DNA of 64,000 nt. It comes from Echinicola strongylocentroti (GTDB taxonomy: Bacteria; Bacteroidota; Bacteroidia; Cytophagales; Cyclobacteriaceae). The stretch covers positions 806,001 to 870,000 of the forward strand of contig NZ_CP030041.1 of assembly GCF_003260975.1 (NCBI RefSeq), in the 5' to 3' direction. Each line of letters opens with the position of its first letter. Positions within the stretch are counted from its first letter, which is position 1. Positions 44,823 through 54,546 of the stretch are shown here, piece after piece. The notes beneath the pieces were generated by a model. That model worked only from the letters and a program-made list of their open reading frames with translations. It was not told where the DNA came from and did no database searches. The position numbers were made by a program, and so were the translations under genes.

Positions 44823-47309
44823 TTAATGATCTTTAACGAAGACGTTTACCCATCTTGTCATGGTGTGGTCTTCCATATCTTCTACCTTGACTTTTACGGC
44901 AGCCAGTCCAGCTTCCTCAGCAGTAAATGTCAAGTGATCCTTCTGAACGGAGAAAGATTTGCCGGTGGATTGGCCTTCCAGTGAAAAGCGGAGCCCATCC
45001 TCAAATCCCTTGAACAATGGTTTGAGGTCCAGGTTCAGCGCATCGCCTTTCTCTATAAAATAATGCGGTCTGGACATCCAGTCCAAATACTCATCTAGCT
45101 GTGTGAACCCATCACGATCTTCATCCTTGTTGGCGTCGGAAAAGTCATCAGGCTTACTGTTCGGGTTCAGTCCCTTGGCTTCCTCCCACCAATCAGGCAA
45201 GCCATCTTGATCAGTATCCCAGTTTTCGGGACGCTTTACCTCGGGATAATCTTCCCAGCCCCCTACATCCTGCTCTGTATCCGGCATGCCGGGGATGCCA
45301 CTTAAGCTGCCTTTATAAGTATAGGTACTGTCCAAGGTTTCTTGGATGATCCTTTGGTCATGATCATCCAGTACGGGCTGGTTGGCTCCGACATCTGATA
45401 GTACTATTTTGTAAGCTTCCCGGGCAGGCTGTGTAGTGATATGGGCAGGAAAAAACGGCTCGTCCACGAACCCTTCGTACTTTTTATAATCTCCATTATG
45501 GTAGCGCTCCCTTCTCCCTTCTTCCTGATTGTCTTCGTCAAAATAGCCCGGCATCACATTCCCGGAGAAATAGCCCCGCTGTGTCCCCAGTCCTACGCCT
45601 TCATGGTCGATGGTCAAGGCGATAAAATGTTCTGTACCCGGTCCTGGTTTATAATAATTATTGACAAAATTCACCTCGTGGGATCCTCCATCAGTGGTTC
45701 TCCCACCCCAATTGTAGACCACGTTGTTCCTGATGTCCAGTTTGCCTTTATAATAAGCATTGCCATCCAGTCCACTGCCCATGCTCCAGTTTCTACCGTA
45801 GTTATGGGCCAACAAATTGTGGTGGAAGCTTCCGATATCACCACCGATCGTGGCGGCATATCCGTGCATTTTTCCTTGTTCGTACTTGCTGTGATCTGCC
45901 ACGTTGAGCGCCTCGGCGATCAAGGTTTTCTGTAAGGTAATGTGATGCGCACCCCTTGAGCTAAAGGATTCATCAATCGTCCACCGGATAGAGCAATGAT
46001 CAATAATGCTGTAGTTGGCACCTGTAAGTCCCATTCCGTCAAAGGTACGGCCAGCACCGATGCCTACCCGAAGAAAACGGGCCACCCCATCATCCCCGGT
46101 TATGCCCACAGGAGCCCTTTCGATCATGATGCCTTTCCCGGGGGCGGTCTGCCCCGCTATGGTCACATACCGCTGGTTAGAAACCAATCTGGACTTTAGC
46201 TCAATGGTCCCTCCCACTGCAAAAACAATGGTCCTTGGCCCTATATCATTGGTCACCGCTTCTCTCAAACTCCCCGGACCACTGTCGTTGAGATTGGTCA
46301 CGGTGACTACTTTGCCACCTCTGCCGCCCCGTGCGTAACGACCATAGCCCTCCGCTCCTCGAAAAGCCAGCTGGGCAGGACGGAAATACCACACATTTCC
46401 TTTGGTAATCTCCCCATTTTGATCTACTTCGTCCACCCTCCAGTAGTAGGTGTCCATACTGTAGAGGTCATTGACCTGATAGTGGTTGGCCGTAAGTTCT
46501 CCTCGGTAGGCGTCATCTTGGGAAGTGGCCTCCGCTACGGCTGCTTTTGAAGTACCAAAATACACTTGGTGTTTTACGCCTGTTTTGGCAGGCTCCCATT
46601 TCAGGGTCACGCCGCTGTCCGCTTCCACGTGCTCATCACCGTCCTCGGGCAAAGGGCTTTTTGCTTGTTTTTTAATATCAGGCCTATTCAGCTCAAATCC
46701 ATTCCAGACCAATGCCGCTGCATTGGATTCATTTTTGGGATCGTTCACCATCCTGATGGTCACCGCTTCGCCTGCTGCTACCTCAAATATCAAATACCCT
46801 GTCTCAGTCACCGCTCTGCTTTCGGCCCTATTACTGGGCATCAAGTCATCAATCTGCAATTCATCATTGACATAAATATCAATAGGGGAAAATGTATTGT
46901 TTTCTGGGTTGTCAAAGGTATTGTAAAAATTCATCAAGGAATGCTTACCGGCCGGAAGCCCCTCAATGGTCAAGGTTATTTCCTCATTGGCCACCACGCC
47001 GTCATTGCTCAAACGAGCATAAAACGGGGCTTGGATTCCTGCCTTGTACCAACTGGAATGTAGCCCATCACCGCTGACGGTAAAGGCCACATTGGAAAAG
47101 GTAGCTTCCGCTTTACTTCCTTCTTCTACGACCCAAGAGGTATAGCCTGGCTCGTTTACCTCCCCTAGCTTCCTTCCTCCAAAATCAAAATCAACTTTTA
47201 ATGTTGGAGACTGGGCATGGCCAAGAGTAGCGGTAAGCCCTAAAACGGCCAAGCAGATCAATTTATAAAAGTACCGTGGTAAAGATGTAATCGTAAGCTT
47301 CATCATCAT
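44823..47309 (-). CDS. Multidomain pectate lyase (PL1-type), secreted
   Basis: An 828-residue secreted lyase acting on pectin-like polygalacturonate by beta-elimination (substrate inferred). Signal peptide (about 1-32); malectin/galactose-binding-like domain (about 36-215, KVDFDFGGRKLGEVNEPGY); fibronectin-III-like domain (about 230-318, ALKWEPAKTGVKHQVYFGTS style); PL1-type right-handed beta-helix (about 318-560): GAEGYGRYARGGRGGKVVTV, GSLREAV, YVTIAGQTAPGKG, SIIDHCSIRWTIDESFSSRG and the NYYKPGPGTEHF strand. A calcium-binding thrombospondin-3-like segment (about 690-735) has DTDQDGLPDWWEEAKGLNP. Up to three ATGs start the frame; the first two add residues to the signal only. Confidence 0.9.
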   Translation of the reverse strand: MMMKLTITSLPRYFYKLICLAVLGLTATLGHAQSPTLKVDFDFGGRKLGEVNEPGYTSWVVEEGSKAEATFSNVAFTVSGDGLHSSWYKAGIQAPFYARLSNDGVVANEEITLTIEGLPAGKHSLMNFYNTFDNPENNTFSPIDIYVNDELQIDDLMPSNRAESRAVTETGYLIFEVAAGEAVTIRMVNDPKNESNAAALVWNGFELNRPDIKKQAKSPLPEDGDEHVEADSGVTLKWEPAKTGVKHQVYFGTSKAAVAEATSQDDAYRGELTANHYQVNDLYSMDTYYWRVDEVDQNGEITKGNVWYFRPAQLAFRGAEGYGRYARGGRGGKVVTVTNLNDSGPGSLREAVTNDIGPRTIVFAVGGTIELKSRLVSNQRYVTIAGQTAPGKGIMIERAPVGITGDDGVARFLRVGIGAGRTFDGMGLTGANYSIIDHCSIRWTIDESFSSRGAHHITLQKTLIAEALNVADHSKYEQGKMHGYAATIGGDIGSFHHNLLAHNYGRNWSMGSGLDGNAYYKGKLDIRNNVVYNWGGRTTDGGSHEVNFVNNYYKPGPGTEHFIALTIDHEGVGLGTQRGYFSGNVMPGYFDEDNQEEGRRERYHNGDYKKYEGFVDEPFFPAHITTQPAREAYKIVLSDVGANQPVLDDHDQRIIQETLDSTYTYKGSLSGIPGMPDTEQDVGGWEDYPEVKRPENWDTDQDGLPDWWEEAKGLNPNSKPDDFSDANKDEDRDGFTQLDEYLDWMSRPHYFIEKGDALNLDLKPLFKGFEDGLRFSLEGQSTGKSFSVQKDHLTFTAEEAGLAAVKVKVEDMEDHTMTRWVNVFVKDH

Positions 47310-47734
47310 GCTATTGGTTATTTGTGGTGTTGGACACCGCCTGATTCAGGCAATAATGGGCGTCCACTAGCTTTTTGGATAGCATGAAAGTACTCTCCTT
47401 TTTTCCCTTAAATGGATGAATTTCTACCAAGATGGATATTTATCTACTGAATCGGGAAATAAAGTGCCCGAATGATTCTCCAGAAGGCAACATTATTCAT
47501 CCTTCAATCCGATTTATGCCTTAGGAATCGCTATAGCCTGTCCTAACGAGTATCCCGAATGACTGAAAGCTCTAAACAAGCAGCTTCAGGTCGCAACGGA
47601 TAGGCTAATGTTTATTTGATGGTTTATTTCAACCTACCGACATCCCGGTTCAGCAAGCCCTTGTCCCTTTTAGCAGATTCCGAATTGGCCGTAGTGATAT
47701 TTTTTTCCTTATTTCATACATTCGTTAATCCAAA
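47310..47734. repeat. Divergent intergenic region with decayed element A copy
   Basis: Between divergent pectate-lyase and unknown genes. Bases 47507-47612 are a shortened, diverged element A (CCGATTTATGCCTTAGGAATCG at the left; CAGGTCGCAACGGATAGGCTAATG at the right), missing much of the centre and both CCCGG ends. Nothing else recognised. Confidence 0.6.
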
Positions 47735-48997
47735 ATGTACATCCACTTGATCCATATTCGGTCTTTTTTACTATGTATCGCTTCTTTATTCCTCAGTGCC
47801 CAGCTTTCGGCGCAACAGGAAGCTTTTATCTATGGGGAAGTAGAACTCCGGGATGAAACGAAACTGGAAGGAAAAATCACTTGGAGTGCTGGCCAAAGTC
47901 TATGGGTAGATCTCTTGGTAGCAGAAAAAAAGGACAATAACATCCTCGACCATCTTGCCAAAGACGACATCATACACCTTAGTGAAGGCAAGAAAAAGAC
48001 AGAATGGGGCTTTATGGCTTTATGGAAAAACCAGTACCCCTCTCGTAAACTTACTTTCCGAACTCAGTTTGGCAACTTGCTGGAAATTATGGTCACTGGT
48101 GACAGTGACGCCACCATAGTACTCAAAAACCATGAAAACATCCGTATTTTTATAAATGGAGACAAAGAATATGCCCGGCAATTGGGTGAAACCATTACCG
48201 TGCAACTCAGCGACGGAGAGAAAAAAAAGCTCCCATGGAAGGCCATAGAACGCATTCGTTTCAGCAATACGCCCACTGACCTGGCCAATTTCAAAAGTCT
48301 GCCTCTCTATGGGCACATTACTACTCGAATGGGCTATGCCTATCAAGGTCTGATCAAGTGGGACTTGGAGGAGCACCTGTCTGACCAGTATTTGGACGGT
48401 ACGACCATCGATGACCGTAGGGCGCGCTACCACTTTTATGAAGTGAAATCCATTCGCCCCAAAAACAAGGGTTCCCTCATCCAGCTTCAATCCAACAAGG
48501 AAATATACCTCCACGAATTGACCAATGTGACCAATGAGAATGCAGGCATTCAAGTACGCAACCCCCATTGGGGACAGATAGCCCTGCAATGGGGGGACTT
48601 TAAAACGGCTGAGTTTACGCCCTATTCCGAGATAGCAGGGTTCGGCTACAACGACTTTGGGGCTCCCTCTGCCCTTCAGGGCACCGTCGTTCTCAAAGAT
48701 GATCGGCACATTTCCGGTTCTATTTACTATGATCTCGACGAACACTGGAATATCGAAACACTGGACGGATGGGCCCAAGGTGGTGGTTTACGCCAAATCC
48801 CTTTCAGCCTCATTAAGACCCTATACCCTGTCAGTGAAACCCACACAGCCGTCATCTTAATGGATGGAGAAAAAATCATCCTCGGAGAAAGGAGTGACGT
48901 GGATCAAACCAACTGGGGGACGATGATAAAGGCTCCAAATGGTCAATTCACCTATATCCCTTGGCAAAAACTGCAAAGTATAACCTTTGAACACTAA
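47735..48997 (+). CDS. Secreted beta-repeat protein of unknown function, next to a LytS/LytR pair
   Basis: A 420-residue protein with a signal peptide (FLLCIASLFLSAQLSA). The mature part consists of 4-5 similar ~60-80 residue beta units of the kind G.V.L.D....L.G.I.W (YGEVELRDETKLEGKITW, QLSDGEKKKLPWKAIERIRF, YQGLIKWDLEEHL, GTVVLKDDRHISGSIYYDLD, GEKIILGERSDVDQTNWGT). This looks like tandem Sm- or PRC-barrel-like small barrels. No known family is recognised. It is 73 bases upstream of the histidine kinase on the same strand, so it may be a periplasmic sensor or co-regulated product of that system. Confidence 0.8.
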   Translation: MYIHLIHIRSFLLCIASLFLSAQLSAQQEAFIYGEVELRDETKLEGKITWSAGQSLWVDLLVAEKKDNNILDHLAKDDIIHLSEGKKKTEWGFMALWKNQYPSRKLTFRTQFGNLLEIMVTGDSDATIVLKNHENIRIFINGDKEYARQLGETITVQLSDGEKKKLPWKAIERIRFSNTPTDLANFKSLPLYGHITTRMGYAYQGLIKWDLEEHLSDQYLDGTTIDDRRARYHFYEVKSIRPKNKGSLIQLQSNKEIYLHELTNVTNENAGIQVRNPHWGQIALQWGDFKTAEFTPYSEIAGFGYNDFGAPSALQGTVVLKDDRHISGSIYYDLDEHWNIETLDGWAQGGGLRQIPFSLIKTLYPVSETHTAVILMDGEKIILGERSDVDQTNWGTMIKAPNGQFTYIPWQKLQSITFEH

Positions 48998-49070
48998 ATG
49001 AACATTTGGTACTTTTCCGATGCAAAGACTTAAATTGCACCATATAGCGCTAAAACCTTCTTCAACCTGA

Positions 49071-50117
49071 ATGGATATCAAGGAGTATTTCAACCAAAAA
49101 AAATGGCTAATTTTGATCGCCGCCGCCACTACCATACCCGTATTGGTACTCTTTACTGTTGGTGAGAATAATTATGCCGCTGCCCTGTTATGGATCATTG
49201 CTGTACTGGGACTCTTGGTTTGGGGAAATATCCAAGTCCATCAATTGTTGGAAAAATGGCATCCTTGGGGGCGACTACCGCTACGTCGCTTTTTGATCCA
49301 GTTTTTGATCAGCGGCCTCTATTCCTTGGCCTGTATCAACCTTTGCTATTATCTCCTCAAAACACTTTTTATCGGATTACCTCCTGATGCGGAGCAAATG
49401 CTCCTTTTGAACATCTATGGTTTGTTGTTTTACATCCCAGTAATGTCCATCAATTTTGGCGTTTATTTTATGCAGCGTTGGAAAAAGGCTGCACTCCGAT
49501 CCGAACAGCTACAGGCCGAAAACCTCAAAAGCCGCTTAGAATCCTTAAAAGTACACGTGGATCCGCACTTCCTCTTCAACAACCTAAATGTGCTGTCTTC
49601 TTTGATCGACATCGACACAGAAGATGCGCACCGTTTTTTGAACAAATTTGCTGAAGTGTATCGCTATGTCCTCCAACATCGGGATGAAGAACTGGTAGAA
49701 CTGGATACGGAGATCGAATTTATCCACTCCTACATCTATCTTTTTCAAAAACGGCTCAACAGGCAGTTGAAAATCACCATCGATTACCCCCCTTCCAGCA
49801 CCATTTTCCACATCCCCACCTTGGCGGTGCAAATGCTGTTGGAAAACGCCATCAAACACAATATCGCCACGGTATCAAAGCCCTTGACCATTTTGATATT
49901 TATGGAAGATGCACGGTACATCGTGGTCCAAAACACCTACCAACCCAAAAACCAGCAATACTCCTCATTGCCCAAAACCGGCTTGGACAACATCATGAAA
50001 AGACTCGCCTATTTCTCCGATGAAGAAATGGTCATCGAGCAGACCACAGATAAGTTTACCGTTAAACTGCCACTATTGGTGGTCGATTCTAAAAGGAAAG
50101 ACATACAGCACAACTGA
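49071..50117 (+). CDS. LytS/YehU-type sensor histidine kinase
   Basis: A 348-residue membrane histidine kinase. Four transmembrane helices fall at about 12-30, 35-53, 73-97 and 111-133. A short coiled coil follows, then the His_kinase (PF06580) box VHVDPHFLFNNLNVLSSLID, with phospho-acceptor His166. The ATP-binding N-box VQMLLENAIKHNI lies at about 255, and the glycine region TGLDNIMKRL near 310. No extracytoplasmic domain, so the stimulus is likely sensed in the membrane. It is 19 bases upstream of the LytTR response regulator, a cognate pair. Confidence 0.94.
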   Translation: MDIKEYFNQKKWLILIAAATTIPVLVLFTVGENNYAAALLWIIAVLGLLVWGNIQVHQLLEKWHPWGRLPLRRFLIQFLISGLYSLACINLCYYLLKTLFIGLPPDAEQMLLLNIYGLLFYIPVMSINFGVYFMQRWKKAALRSEQLQAENLKSRLESLKVHVDPHFLFNNLNVLSSLIDIDTEDAHRFLNKFAEVYRYVLQHRDEELVELDTEIEFIHSYIYLFQKRLNRQLKITIDYPPSSTIFHIPTLAVQMLLENAIKHNIATVSKPLTILIFMEDARYIVVQNTYQPKNQQYSSLPKTGLDNIMKRLAYFSDEEMVIEQTTDKFTVKLPLLVVDSKRKDIQHN

Positions 50118-50136
50118 CAAGGAAAAAAAGACCATT

Positions 50137-50907
50137 ATGAAGGTACTGATCGTAGAAGACGAAATCTTGGCTGCCGAAAAGCTGAGCAACATGCTCAAAA
50201 AATACGACAGCTCTATCCAAATCCTGGACAACCTCACTGCAGTGGAAGAAACCGTCAAATGGCTTCAGCAGCACCCTGCTCCTGACTTGATCATGATGGA
50301 CATCCAGATAGATGATGGTGTCTGCTTCGAGATTTTCCAACAAGTGGAAGTCAGCAGCCCAGTGATCTTTACCACTGCTTATGATCAGTACGCCATCAAG
50401 GCCTTTCAGGTCCACAGTATCGATTACCTCCTAAAACCATTTTCTTTTGAAAAACTGGAAAAAAGCTTGGAGAAACTAAAAAAGATCACCTCACCAACAG
50501 CCCCACCTTCTTCTTCGATAATCAATGTAGACGAACTTCTTCAGGCCCTCCAGCAGAAGGACCTCTCCTACAAGTCACGCTTTTTGGTAAAAGCAGGGAC
50601 CAAAATCCGATCCATCAAAACCGAGGACATCGCCTACATCTACACTGACAGAAAGCTTAACCTCCTCGTGACCAACGAAGGTGACCGTTACCCGCTTGAC
50701 CAATCCCTGGACGAGCTCACCCAAGTACTCGATCCCGAAACGTTCTTCAGGGCCAACAGACAGCTTATCCTTCAAATCGATTCCGTTTCGGCCATCCACC
50801 CCTATTTCAAAGGCCGCGTAAAGCTAGACCTCACCCCTCCGCTGGACGCCGAAATCATCATCAGCAGCGAAAAGACCCCTGACTTCAAAGCCTGGCTGGA
50901 CAGGTAG
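50137..50907 (+). CDS. LytTR-family response regulator
   Basis: A 256-residue response regulator. The receiver (1-120) has the acidic residues E7-D8 in VEDE, phospho-acceptor Asp55 (LIMMDIQ), TT at 79-80 and Lys100 (DYLLKPF). The LytTR DNA-binding domain (about 148-250) has KAGTKIRSIKTEDIAYIYTD, YPLDQSLDELTQVL, FFRANRQLILQIDSV and YFKGRVKLDL. The frame is open further upstream (50020, inside the kinase gene), but the ATG at 50137 gives the exact receiver start. Its last codons GCTGGACAGG reappear in the tandem repeat immediately downstream. Confidence 0.95.
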   Translation: MKVLIVEDEILAAEKLSNMLKKYDSSIQILDNLTAVEETVKWLQQHPAPDLIMMDIQIDDGVCFEIFQQVEVSSPVIFTTAYDQYAIKAFQVHSIDYLLKPFSFEKLEKSLEKLKKITSPTAPPSSSIINVDELLQALQQKDLSYKSRFLVKAGTKIRSIKTEDIAYIYTDRKLNLLVTNEGDRYPLDQSLDELTQVLDPETFFRANRQLILQIDSVSAIHPYFKGRVKLDLTPPLDAEIIISSEKTPDFKAWLDR

Positions 50908-51492
50908 TCGTTTTGTGAGTCTTGAGTCCTGAGTCCTGAGACTTGAGACTTGAGACAAATGGCGATTGTATTGGGTATTGGGCAACACGGTTGTGCCGGG
51001 TCTCTGCCCCTGCACTCGCAAACATTGAGTCGCTGACTCAATTAGGCTGTTTCTAGTTCCCGTCCTCATTGTTTCGAAGGCCTAGTCAAAACTCGTGAGA
51101 GGAAGGACCTGTAACCTTGCTGGACAGGCAGTGTTTTTTGAGTCTTGAGTCTTGAGTCTTGAGTCTTGAGTCCTGAGACTTGAGACAAATGGCGATTGTA
51201 TTGGGTATTGGGCAATACGGTTGTGCTGGGTCTCTGCCCCTGCACTCGCAAACATTGAGTCTCTGACTCAATTAGGCTGTTTCTAGTTCCCGTCCTCACT
51301 GTTTCGAAGGCCTAGTCAAAACTCGTGAGAGGAAGGACCTGTAACCTTGCTGGACAGGCAGTGTTTTTTGAGTCTTGGGTCTTGAGACTTGAGACTTGAG
51401 ACAAATGGCGATTGTATTTGGTATTGGGCAATACGGTTGTGCCGGGTCTCTGCCCCTGCACTCGCAAACATTGAGTCTCTGACTCAATTAGG
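50890..51492. repeat. 216-230 bp tandem repeat array overlapping the regulator gene's 3' end
   Basis: Three copies of a unit, at spacing 230 then 216 bases (ACAAATGGCGATTGTATT at 50955, 51185 and 51401). Each unit carries a microsatellite-like AGTCTTG/ACTTGAG heptamer run of variable length, GGTCTCTGCCCCTGCACTCG, TGAGTC...GACTCAATTAGG and AAGGACCTGTAACCTTGCTGG. The unit boundary duplicates the gene end: GCTGGACAGGTAG (gene stop) versus GCTGGACAGGCAG in later copies. Minus-strand reading frames through the array are repeat artefacts. A further ~360 bases to the lyase start hold element A copy 2. Confidence 0.88.
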
Positions 51493-51500
51493 CAACTTAT

Positions 51501-51675
51501 TTAACCCGGTTTATGCATTAGGAATCGTGATGAGGTTTGAAACTGCAAGAAAATCAGGCTGTTTGGAGATTGAGGCATAGCACCGCTATGGTGAAATCGA
51601 AAACAGCAGCGAAGCGACTGATTTTGAAGTAGGTTCATACCGCAATAGATAGGCTAATGCATATTCCGGGTTTAA
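51501..51675 (+). mobile_element. Element A copy 2 (MITE-like)
   Basis: Same orientation as copy 1: starts AACCCGGTTTATGCATTAGG, ends GGCTAATGCATATTCCGGGT. The interior is diverged (GAGGCATAGCACCGCTATGG stem). It sits directly after the third tandem-repeat unit. No coding capacity. Confidence 0.75.
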
Positions 51676-51853
51676 GCATAAAACGATCAATGGCTCCAAC
51701 GCAGAAATATCCCAATTCGAGGCGAGATTTTCCCTTTTGAAAGACGATTGGTTATTGGCTTCTTTTAATTAAAGTAAGTTAGCATTACTAAAACAGGCAA
51801 AAAGATCATCTTCCTATTGCCAAATTATAAAGAAAACAATAAACCAAATTGCA

Positions 51854-53569
51854 ATGCTAAAGAACCGAATCAGCTTTTTATGCTTGGTGATCACCCTTGT
51901 ATCTTTTTCGAGAGTGCTTGCCCAGTATCCGGACGTTTCTTCAAAGGACAGGGCAAAAGCGGACTCCATCAAGTCTGCCGCATTAGCGCACTCTGATGAG
52001 GCCTGGGAAAAAGCGCGAATAGCCGTTTATCGTGAAGAAATGCAAGGTAAGCCTTATATTCCATGGGCAGCACGCCCCACAGACCTACCACAAGCAACCA
52101 TCCCAGCATTCCCTGGGGCTGAAGGAGGTGGAATGTACAGTTTTGGTGGCCGAGGAGGCCAAGTCATCACCGTCACTAGCTTGGAAGACCATGGCCCCGG
52201 CACCCTCCGGGAGGCTTGTGAAACCGGTGGTGCCAGGATCATCGTGTTTAATGTGGCGGGTATCATCAAACTGGAAACACCCTTGATCATCAGGGCACCC
52301 TATGTGACCATCGCCGGCCAAACTGCACCCGGCGACGGGGTTTGTGTGGCGGGTGAAACGGTCTGGGTGGACACCCATGATGTGGTGATCAGGCACATGA
52401 GGTTTCGCAGAGGTGAAACCTTCGTGGGCAGAAGGGACGATGCCATCGGCGGCAATCCCGTCGGAAACATCATGATCGACCACGTTTCTGCCAGCTGGGG
52501 ACTGGATGAAAACATGTCCATCTATCGTCACATGTACGATCCCGGAGGAGGCTACAAAACAGAAAAACTTCCCACTGTCAACATCACGATCCAAAACAGC
52601 ATCTTCTCCGAAGACCTCGACACCTATAACCACTCCCTTGGCAGCACCTTGGGTGGCGAAAACTGCTCTTTTATGAGAAACCTATGGGCCAGCAATGCCG
52701 GCAGGAATCCTTCCATTGGCTGGAATGGCATCTTCAATTTCGTCAATAACATAGTCTTCAACTGGTCCCATAGAACCACTGACGGTGGAGACTACAAGGC
52801 CAAATACAACATCATCAACAACTATTACAAACCAGGGCCTGTGACAGACCTCAGCAAAACAATAAGCTACCGAATTCTCAAGCCAGAAGCTGGCAGGAGT
52901 GACTTGGACTCCGTGGTTTTCGGAAGGGCTTATGTGGAAGGTAATATTGTGGAAGGCAATGAAAAAGTCACTGCCGACAACTGGAATGGTGGCGTACAGA
53001 TGGAAGGAAAAGATGGCCAACTAATGACCTATCAGGAAGCAACGCATTACTTCTCTAGAATGAAATCAGACAAGCCTTTTCCTATGCCTCACCTGACTAT
53101 TATGCCTACAGAAAAGGCCGTGGAATATGTCATGGAAAATGTCGGCGCTACATTTCCTAAGCGAGACCCAGTAGACCAACGAATCATCAGAACCGTCAAA
53201 ACCGGTAAGCCTGAATATGTGGAAGGCCTTGATCCTGAATCCTTTTATCAGTTTGAGCACAGAAGGCTTCCGAACGATGCCTATAAGAAGGGAATTATCA
53301 CCGATATCAGTCAAGTAGGTGGCTATCCTGAGTACAATGGCAGCCCCTACCAGGACACGGACAAAGACGGTATGCCCGACGAGTGGGAAAATAAATATGG
53401 CTTAGACCCTAATGACCCCTCCGATGCCCATGACGATCTCAATGGGGATGGCTATACCAATATCGAAAAATACATCAACGGAATTGACCCTAAACTAACC
53501 GTTGATTGGACCAATCTGTCAAACAACGAAGATACCTTGGCCAAAAATGGACTTTCAGTGGATAAATAA
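51854..53569 (+). CDS. Pectate lyase (PL1-type), secreted
   Basis: A 571-residue secreted pectate-lyase-like enzyme: signal peptide (about 1-23), an N-terminal helical segment, then the PL1-type parallel beta-helix from about 80 to 430 (PGAEGGGMYSFGGRGGQVIT, GTLREACETGG, YVTIAGQTAPGDGVC, VIRHMRFRRGE, MIDHVSASWGLDENMSIY, RTTDGGDYKAKYNIINNYYK). A C-terminal thrombospondin-3-like calcium segment has DTDKDGMPDEWENKYGLDPN and DLNGDGYTNIEKYING. It shares the same core with the 828-residue lyase at 44.8 kb but lacks its malectin and FN3 modules. Followed by its own terminator. Confidence 0.93.
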   Translation: MLKNRISFLCLVITLVSFSRVLAQYPDVSSKDRAKADSIKSAALAHSDEAWEKARIAVYREEMQGKPYIPWAARPTDLPQATIPAFPGAEGGGMYSFGGRGGQVITVTSLEDHGPGTLREACETGGARIIVFNVAGIIKLETPLIIRAPYVTIAGQTAPGDGVCVAGETVWVDTHDVVIRHMRFRRGETFVGRRDDAIGGNPVGNIMIDHVSASWGLDENMSIYRHMYDPGGGYKTEKLPTVNITIQNSIFSEDLDTYNHSLGSTLGGENCSFMRNLWASNAGRNPSIGWNGIFNFVNNIVFNWSHRTTDGGDYKAKYNIINNYYKPGPVTDLSKTISYRILKPEAGRSDLDSVVFGRAYVEGNIVEGNEKVTADNWNGGVQMEGKDGQLMTYQEATHYFSRMKSDKPFPMPHLTIMPTEKAVEYVMENVGATFPKRDPVDQRIIRTVKTGKPEYVEGLDPESFYQFEHRRLPNDAYKKGIITDISQVGGYPEYNGSPYQDTDKDGMPDEWENKYGLDPNDPSDAHDDLNGDGYTNIEKYINGIDPKLTVDWTNLSNNEDTLAKNGLSVDK

Positions 53570-53596
53570 AGGTTAATAAATTCGACAAGTCCAAAG

Positions 53597-53620
53597 GAGC
53601 CCGGCAATGCCGGGTTCTTT
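53597..53620 (+). terminator. Rho-independent terminator after pectate lyase
   Basis: GAGCCCGGC / GCCGGGTTC form a 9-bp stem with an AAT loop followed by TTT. 28 bases after the stop. Confidence 0.85.
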
Positions 53621-54546
53621 GCATTTCAGCCCGTCTTATCCGCTAGTTTAGTAGCTCCTCTTGCTCACTACAAACCATCACGGCTATTTTATGCATTAGC
53701 CTATCTGTTGCGACCTTAAACTGCTTCAAAATCAGCCGTTTCACTTTAGTTTTCGGCATAACCGTAGCGGTGCTACGCTAATGCCTCCAAACTAACTGAT
53801 TTTCTTGCAATTTCAGCTCTCACTACGATTCCTAATGCATAATCCGGGTTTAACCAGCATCCAATGCCGTAGGTATTGGGCACGGGCAAAGAATGCTAAT
53901 ATGCATTACCTAATCCAGGGAAATCGCTTTTAAACTATTAGTAAAGAGATGTCAGCCTGAGCGGAGTCGAAGGCTAGACGTTGGACCTCGACTCTATCTG
54001 GAGGATAGACCATAGCCGTCAGGCTAACGCACGTAAGCTGCTGAAAATCTATATCCTTATTGATGTTTGTGCTCTTCACAAATGGCCTAGGGGGATTATA
54101 AATCCCTATTATTCCGGTTCGGGATTCCAAATCCCGAACAGCTAAATGGCTGTTACCAAGCTTTCAGGCCTACGGCATGAGGCCCTTGAGCTATGGTAAA
54201 AGTTTGGTGATACTCCGTGCCAAACTCCCCATCAAATCACCGAACAGGTGCTTTTGAGTTAAAAACTCAATACTAATGGTTCCGCAGCATAGCTGTCGGA
54301 GCATCGGTCACTTCCACTGTAGTGATTTTTTCTATCCGCCTATACGGAAAAATACACAACTACTTAAGAAACAGTCATTTATAAACCTATTTCAATTTCA
54401 ATGGTTAACATTCACTAATTACTTATTACCGAAAGATTATCACCAAATACTGATTATCAAACACCTGCTACCAACCACTTATCACTGAATTAAAACAATT
54501 ACCAAACTCTTTTTCATTTTAAGAAGCGAATTATCTAATTTGCCAT
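53621..54546. repeat. Gene-free region with element A copy 3 and family E copy
   Basis: Holds inverted element A (53689-53853), a GCCTGAGCGGAGTCGAAGGC unit (53955), and family E copy E2 (54010-54146), which is the inverted counterpart of 32434-32570. The last 400 bases before the next gene are AT-rich and hold no gene I recognise. Confidence 0.7.
53689..53853 (-). mobile_element. Element A copy 3 (MITE-like, inverted, one end lost)
   Basis: The reverse complement starts AACCCGGATTATGCATTAGG (ending at 53853). The far end retains ATGCATTAGCCTATCTG but has lost the CCCGG tip. The interior, TTTTCGGCATAACCGTAGCG and ACCGTAGCGGTGCTACGC, is nearly identical to copy 4. Confidence 0.75.

Noticed and set aside
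48020..48778. 252-codon minus-strand frame antisense to the secreted beta-repeat protein
   Set aside because: The plus-strand frame has a signal peptide, a repeat pattern and fits the operon; the antisense frame has none.
50802..51487. Several 60-80 codon minus-strand frames beginning MSQRLNVCECRGRDP in the tandem array
   Set aside because: They are the same repeat read three times in the reverse direction; no start signals or conserved domain.
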